Positions 5,683-8,740 of a stretch of 8,740 nt of DNA are shown here, in pieces. Under the pieces are notes generated by a model. That model was given only the letters and a program-made list of their open reading frames with translations, had not been told where the DNA came from and did not search any database. A program made the translations under genes and the position numbers. The DNA is taken from NCBI GenBank assembly GCA_964636665.1, contig CAZWVT010000066.1, positions 1 to 8,740 on the forward strand. The letters are read 5' to 3'. The stretch is from JAAYLC01 sp964636665. GTDB taxonomy: Bacteria; Bacteroidota; Bacteroidia; Flavobacteriales; Flavobacteriaceae. Position 1 is the first letter of the stretch; each line of letters starts with the position of its first letter.

Positions 5683-6987
5683 ATGGGAATAGTTGCCATA
5701 GTAGGAAGACCAAATGTCGGTAAATCCACTTTTTTTAACCGGATGATTAAACGTCGTGAAGCCATCGTAGATGCGATAAGTGGCGTTACCCGAGACCGGC
5801 ATTATGGCAAGAGTGATTGGAATGGCAAGCATTTTTCTTTGATAGATACCGGAGGTTATGTTACCGGAAGCGACGATGTTTTTGAAGCAGAAATCGACAA
5901 GCAAGTTGAACTCGCCATCGATGAAGCAGATGTTATTATTTTTATGGTCGATGTGGAAAGCGGCATTACCGGAATGGACCAAGAAGTAGCAAACTTGCTT
6001 CGACGCTCTAAAAAGCCCGTATTTCTTACCATCAATAAAGTTGATTCGGGAAACAGACTGTATGATGCAGCTGAATTTTACGGCTTGGGATTTGAGAAAA
6101 TATATCCAATATCGGGAATCAACGGCAGCGGAACCGGAGAATTGTTGGACGATATGGTCAAAGTATTGCCGGAACGAAACCATGAAGAAGAATCTGAATT
6201 GCCGCGTTTTGCAGTAGTCGGCCGTCCCAATGCGGGAAAATCTTCCTTTATCAATGCCTTGATAGGAAAAGATCGTTATATCGTTACGGATGTTGCAGGT
6301 ACAACCCGCGACAGCATCGATACGCGATACAATCGTTTCGGATTTGAATTTAATCTGGTGGATACCGCCGGAATCAGAAAAAAGAAAAAAATCAAAGAAG
6401 ATATTGAGTTTTATTCCGTAATGCGGAGTGTTCGCGCCATTGAACACAGCGACGTGGTGATTATCGTCTTTGATGCAACCCGCGGATTTGACGGACAAGT
6501 TGAGAATATTTTCTGGTTGGCACAGCGAAACAACAAAGGAATCGTGATTTTAGCCAATAAATGGGATTTGATTGAAGACAAAGAAAGCAGTTCGGTGAAG
6601 GAATACGAACGTTATATCCGCCAACAAATTGAACCTTTTGTGGATGTTCCCATTGTATTTATGTCGGCATTGACTAAACAACGGATTTACAAAGCCATTG
6701 AAACCGCTGTTGAAGTTTATGAAAATCGAACCAAAAAAATCAAGACAAAAGAATTGAACGACGTGATGTTGCCTATCATTAGCGACAATCCGCCACCTTC
6801 AAACAAAGGAAAATACATCAAAGTAAAATTCTGTACCCAACTTCCAACACATTATCCGAGTTTTGCTTTCTTTTGTAATTTGCCGCAATACGTAAAAGAA
6901 CCTTATAAACGGTTTGTAGAAAACAAACTGCGTGAAAACTTTAACTTCACAGGCGTACCAATTACGGTTTATTTCAGAAAAAAATAA
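5683..6987 (+). CDS. der: GTPase Der (EngA), 50S ribosomal subunit assembly factor
   Basis: Der is an essential GTPase with two tandem G domains that acts in late 50S assembly. The 434-residue protein shows both: domain 1 with G1 GRPNVGKST (8-16), switch-I VTRDR (35-39), G3 DTGG (55-58) and G4 NKVD (118-121); a charged linker NHEEESELPR (166-175); then domain 2 with G1 GRPNAGKSS (180-188), TTRD (207-210), G3 DTAG (227-230), the basic stretch IRKKKKIKED (231-240), G4 NKWD (292-295) and SAL (328-330). The C-terminal KH-like domain (about 350-434) ends in GVPITVYFRKK. All key residues are present and the length is normal. The ATG at 5683 gives MGIVAIVGRPNVGKST, the standard N-terminus; an upstream TTG at 5644 would add 13 residues from inside the promoter box. 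A hairpin terminator starts two bases after the stop. Confidence 0.98.
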   Translation: MGIVAIVGRPNVGKSTFFNRMIKRREAIVDAISGVTRDRHYGKSDWNGKHFSLIDTGGYVTGSDDVFEAEIDKQVELAIDEADVIIFMVDVESGITGMDQEVANLLRRSKKPVFLTINKVDSGNRLYDAAEFYGLGFEKIYPISGINGSGTGELLDDMVKVLPERNHEEESELPRFAVVGRPNAGKSSFINALIGKDRYIVTDVAGTTRDSIDTRYNRFGFEFNLVDTAGIRKKKKIKEDIEFYSVMRSVRAIEHSDVVIIVFDATRGFDGQVENIFWLAQRNNKGIVILANKWDLIEDKESSSVKEYERYIRQQIEPFVDVPIVFMSALTKQRIYKAIETAVEVYENRTKKIKTKELNDVMLPIISDNPPPSNKGKYIKVKFCTQLPTHYPSFAFFCNLPQYVKEPYKRFVENKLRENFNFTGVPITVYFRKK

Positions 6988-6989
6988 AA

Positions 6990-7026
6990 GGATTACAGAG
7001 CAATGTTTTCAATTGCTCTGTAATCC
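6990..7026. terminator. perfect 15-bp bidirectional hairpin terminator
   Basis: GGATTACAGAGCAAT (6990-7004) pairs with ATTGCTCTGTAATCC (7012-7026) without a mismatch, around a 7-base loop. On the - strand it is followed by CTTTTATTTTTTT, a strong U-tract formed by the last codons of der, so it should end the transcript of the small membrane protein gene very efficiently. On the + strand the following ATCGATTTTACG is a weaker tract, but the stem begins two bases after the der stop. It separates two convergent genes. Confidence 0.85.
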
Positions 7027-7064
7027 ATCGATTTTACGTTATCATATTATGATACGTTATAGCC

Positions 7065-7262
7065 CTATTTCAGTTTTTGAAACCAAGGTTCTTTTCTCCT
7101 GGTAAAATAAATGACTATTCCCATAATCAAGCCGACTGCATAAGCAGCGATGATAGTGGTATAATCCAGGAATTTAAATGAAAGTGCATTTATCAGGAGC
7201 AACCAGCCAAAACCAATTCCGTACATTGCAATAAACTGCCATTTGTATTTAAAAAATCCCAT
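7065..7262 (-). CDS. small two-helix inner-membrane protein, unknown function
   Basis: This 65-residue protein has two hydrophobic segments, about residues 9-28 and 34-53, separated by a short turn (FKFLDY), with basic residues at both ends (KYK at 5-7; RRKEPWFQKLK at the C-terminus). By the positive-inside rule this suggests a helical hairpin with both ends in the cytoplasm. No motif allows a function to be named, and it is too short for a known enzyme. The gene is convergent with der and has its own terminator just downstream and a candidate promoter box upstream, which together support a real transcription unit. I would call it a conserved-type hypothetical membrane protein; conservation cannot be tested here. 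Confidence 0.75.
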   Translation of the reverse strand: MGFFKYKWQFIAMYGIGFGWLLLINALSFKFLDYTTIIAAYAVGLIMGIVIYFTRRKEPWFQKLK

Positions 7263-7303
7263 AACTTGTTGTATTTGATTGTATTGTTATTATTTGATTC
7301 TTT

Positions 7304-7311
7304 CAAAAATA
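7304..7311 (-). promoter_or_regulatory. candidate Bacteroidota -7 box for the small membrane protein gene
   Basis: On the - strand this reads TATTTTTG, a full match to TAnnTTTG, 41 bases upstream of the ATG at 7260-7262. No TTTG is found at -33 spacing. The region is very AT-rich, so chance occurrence is possible. Confidence 0.3.
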
Positions 7312-7415
7312 ATGAAATTACATCATTTTTTTGATTCATAATTTTCATCAATTTAAAATTAATTTCGATTTTACGGTCATGTATAAGTTATAAACATCTC
7401 AAATAACACATCCGA

Positions 7416-7445
7416 TTTGTTCAAAAATTTTATAGTCTAAATTTA
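7416..7445 (+). promoter_or_regulatory. candidate promoter of the outer-membrane beta-barrel gene
   Basis: TTTG at 7416-7419 is followed after 18 bases by TAAATTTA at 7438-7445, which differs from TAnnTTTG only in the last base. This is the only candidate in the window with both elements near normal spacing. It implies a leader of roughly 80 bases before the ATG at 7536. A weaker alternative is TATCTTG near 7510, much closer to the start. Confidence 0.3.
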
Positions 7446-7535
7446 TTGTCTTAGGAATAGCTTTAAGTCTAACGTCTCAAAAACGTTTACAAATTGTCAA
7501 GTTTTGTTTATCTTGTAGCGTTTTTATTGATATTA

Positions 7536-8740
7536 ATGAAGTCTTTATTATTTGTTGTTTTCCTGTTTTTTTCAACAGTTGTTTTTCCTCAGAAATTTAA
7601 TGTCGGCGGAACTTTAGTCGATTCCGAAACTCGTGAAGTTCTTGAATCTGCAACGGTTTTTATCGAAACCGCAACAGACAGCACTTTGATTACTTATATG
7701 ATTACCGGAAGAAACGGAGAATTTGCGCTTGAAGGAAACACAAATGCCGCTCAAGTACGTCTGAATGTCAGTTATATAGGTTATGAAAATTATCAACAAG
7801 TAATTGATTTATCCGAGCGAAGTCATGATTTAGGCGTGATTGCATTAAAACCTTCGTTAAACCAACTGGGAGAAGTCGTCATTACTTCCCGTGCGCCGAT
7901 TGTCATAAAAAGAGATACGCTGGAGTTTAACGTTTCCTCTTTTAGAACAAGACCCGACGCCACCGTCGAGGATTTATTAAAACAGCTTCCCGGAGTGGAA
8001 GTGGCGATGGACGGCACGCTTACGGTAAACGGAAAACCGGTTTCTGAGATTATGGTAAACGGCAAACCTTTTTTCGGTGATGATCCGACAATTGCTACCA
8101 GAAACTTGTCAAAAGAGATGATTGAAAAGATTCAAATTACCGATACAAAAACAGATTCAGAGGCATTTACAGGTGAATCGGGGAGTCGTGAAAGTAAAAC
8201 CATCAATCTAACTGTCAAAGAAGACCGAAATCGCGGTATTTTTGGAAGAGTTGCAGCAGGAGTAGGTACTGATGAACGTTATGAATATGCAGGATTATTA
8301 AATTATTTTGACAACAACAGGCGCATGAGTGTACTCTTGGGAGGAAACAACATCAATTCCCCGGGATTCAGTTTTGGGGAGATTAGTGAATTGTTAGGCA
8401 GGGGAGGTTCTAATTGGCGAAGCACCGGAGGATCGTTTGGAATTAATGGCATGAACTTCGGAGCAAGTCAGGGAATTTTGGAAAGCATCCTTTGGGGTGC
8501 GAATTATGCCGATGAAATAACAAAAGGTTTTGACGTTTCCGCAGATTATTTTCATTCGGGAGGAGCGATGAACAATGAAACAAAACGAAATCGGGAAAAC
8601 ATCTTGCCGGATCGACGGTATTTCTCTGAAAACATGAGTGCCATTCAAAACGACAATAGAAGTGAACGTGTCAATATGAAATTCAATATTAAAATTGATT
8701 CGACTTGGCTGATTCATATCCGCCCTTCATTTAATTATAC
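7536..8740 (+). CDS. outer-membrane beta-barrel / TonB-dependent-receptor-like protein, 3' end outside the window
   Basis: The frame from the ATG at 7536 stays open for 401 codons to the window end and has no stop, so the protein is 3'-truncated by the window only. It starts with a signal peptide (MKSLLFVVFLFFSTVVFPQ, cleavage near residue 19). Residues 20-105 (FNVGGTLVDSETREVLESAT and on, with GEFALEG and NVSYIGYENY) form a carboxypeptidase-regulatory-like beta sandwich typical of Bacteroidota receptors. Residues about 110-230 are plug-like: LGEVVIT (111-117), DATVEDLLKQLPGVEV (141-156), TVNGKPVSEIMVNGKPFFGD (163-182) and KIQITDTKTDSEAF (198-211). The beta barrel begins near residue 232 (GIFGRVAAGVG). 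This is the common flavobacterial outer-membrane beta-barrel family rather than a typical SusC. The substrate is unknown and no SusD-like gene is visible. The spacing to the divergent small membrane protein gene is 273 bases. Confidence 0.92.
   Translation, partial: MKSLLFVVFLFFSTVVFPQKFNVGGTLVDSETREVLESATVFIETATDSTLITYMITGRNGEFALEGNTNAAQVRLNVSYIGYENYQQVIDLSERSHDLGVIALKPSLNQLGEVVITSRAPIVIKRDTLEFNVSSFRTRPDATVEDLLKQLPGVEVAMDGTLTVNGKPVSEIMVNGKPFFGDDPTIATRNLSKEMIEKIQITDTKTDSEAFTGESGSRESKTINLTVKEDRNRGIFGRVAAGVGTDERYEYAGLLNYFDNNRRMSVLLGGNNINSPGFSFGEISELLGRGGSNWRSTGGSFGINGMNFGASQGILESILWGANYADEITKGFDVSADYFHSGGAMNNETKRNRENILPDRRYFSENMSAIQNDNRSERVNMKFNIKIDSTWLIHIRPSFNY

Noticed and set aside
5662..6498. 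A 278-codon open frame on the - strand opposite der
   Set aside because: It lies inside the unmistakable der gene, its translation has no recognisable domain and is rich in Ile, Phe and Ser as expected from reverse-complemented GTPase codons. It is a shadow.
7037..7056. Small inverted repeat TATCAT / ATGATA between der and the membrane protein gene
   Set aside because: Six A/T-rich pairs with a 3-base loop are weak, and the far stronger hairpin at 6990-7026 already explains termination here.
7435..7476. GTCTAA repeated twice upstream of the beta-barrel gene
   Set aside because: Two copies of a 6-mer in AT-rich DNA are expected by chance and show no regular arrangement.
1..8740. Search for CRISPR arrays, tRNAs, rRNAs, IS ends and toxin-antitoxin pairs
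   Set aside because: I saw no regularly spaced repeats, cloverleaf-like sequences, transposase motifs or small paired genes on either strand by reading; a computed search could still find a degenerate copy.

Overview
The window looks like a chromosomal piece of a Bacteroidota genome, most likely Flavobacteriia. Supporting signs are the long (660-residue) form of urocanate hydratase, a DUF5522-type Cys-rich mini-protein next to era, a DUF4136 lipoprotein, a carboxypeptidase-regulatory-like/plug outer-membrane beta-barrel protein, several TAnnTTTG promoter boxes with no clear Shine-Dalgarno sequences, and overall AT richness. The exact genus cannot be read from the sequence.

Layout. (1) 32-1441 (+) encodes a 469-residue protein I do not recognise. 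By eye it is much more AT-rich than the rest, and it looks like cargo of a mobile element or phage whose main part lies left of the window. (2) 1442-1641 is a short junction with a possible 16-codon gene tail and a bidirectional hairpin terminator. (3) 1642-4500 (-) is a same-strand run read right to left: a DUF5522-like Cys-rich mini-protein, hutU (urocanate hydratase) and a DUF4136 lipoprotein. (4) 4501-4635 is a divergent promoter region. (5) 4636-6987 (+) holds the two essential ribosome-assembly GTPases era and der, each probably with its own promoter. (6) 6990-7262 has a perfect 15-bp hairpin terminator followed by a convergent gene (-) for a 65-residue two-helix membrane protein. (7) 7536 to the window end (+) is the N-terminal 401 codons of a large outer-membrane beta-barrel/TonB-receptor-like protein that runs off the edge. 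It has no stop inside the window.

How the genes work together. Era and Der both act in ribosome subunit maturation (30S and 50S respectively) and form the housekeeping core of the window. HutU catalyses the second step of histidine breakdown, but no hutH, hutI or hutG is visible, so the rest of the pathway must be encoded elsewhere. The lipoprotein, the two-helix protein and the beta-barrel protein are envelope components with no shown link to each other.

Most of the window is ordinary core genome. The one part that might be new biology is the unrecognised AT-rich gene at the left edge and its junction with the core region. I see no CRISPR array, tRNA, rRNA, IS element or recognisable defence system. 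For era and der I chose starts downstream of the longest possible reading frames, because the extra residues come from TTG codons lying between the promoter box and the conserved N-terminus (era) or inside the promoter box (der).
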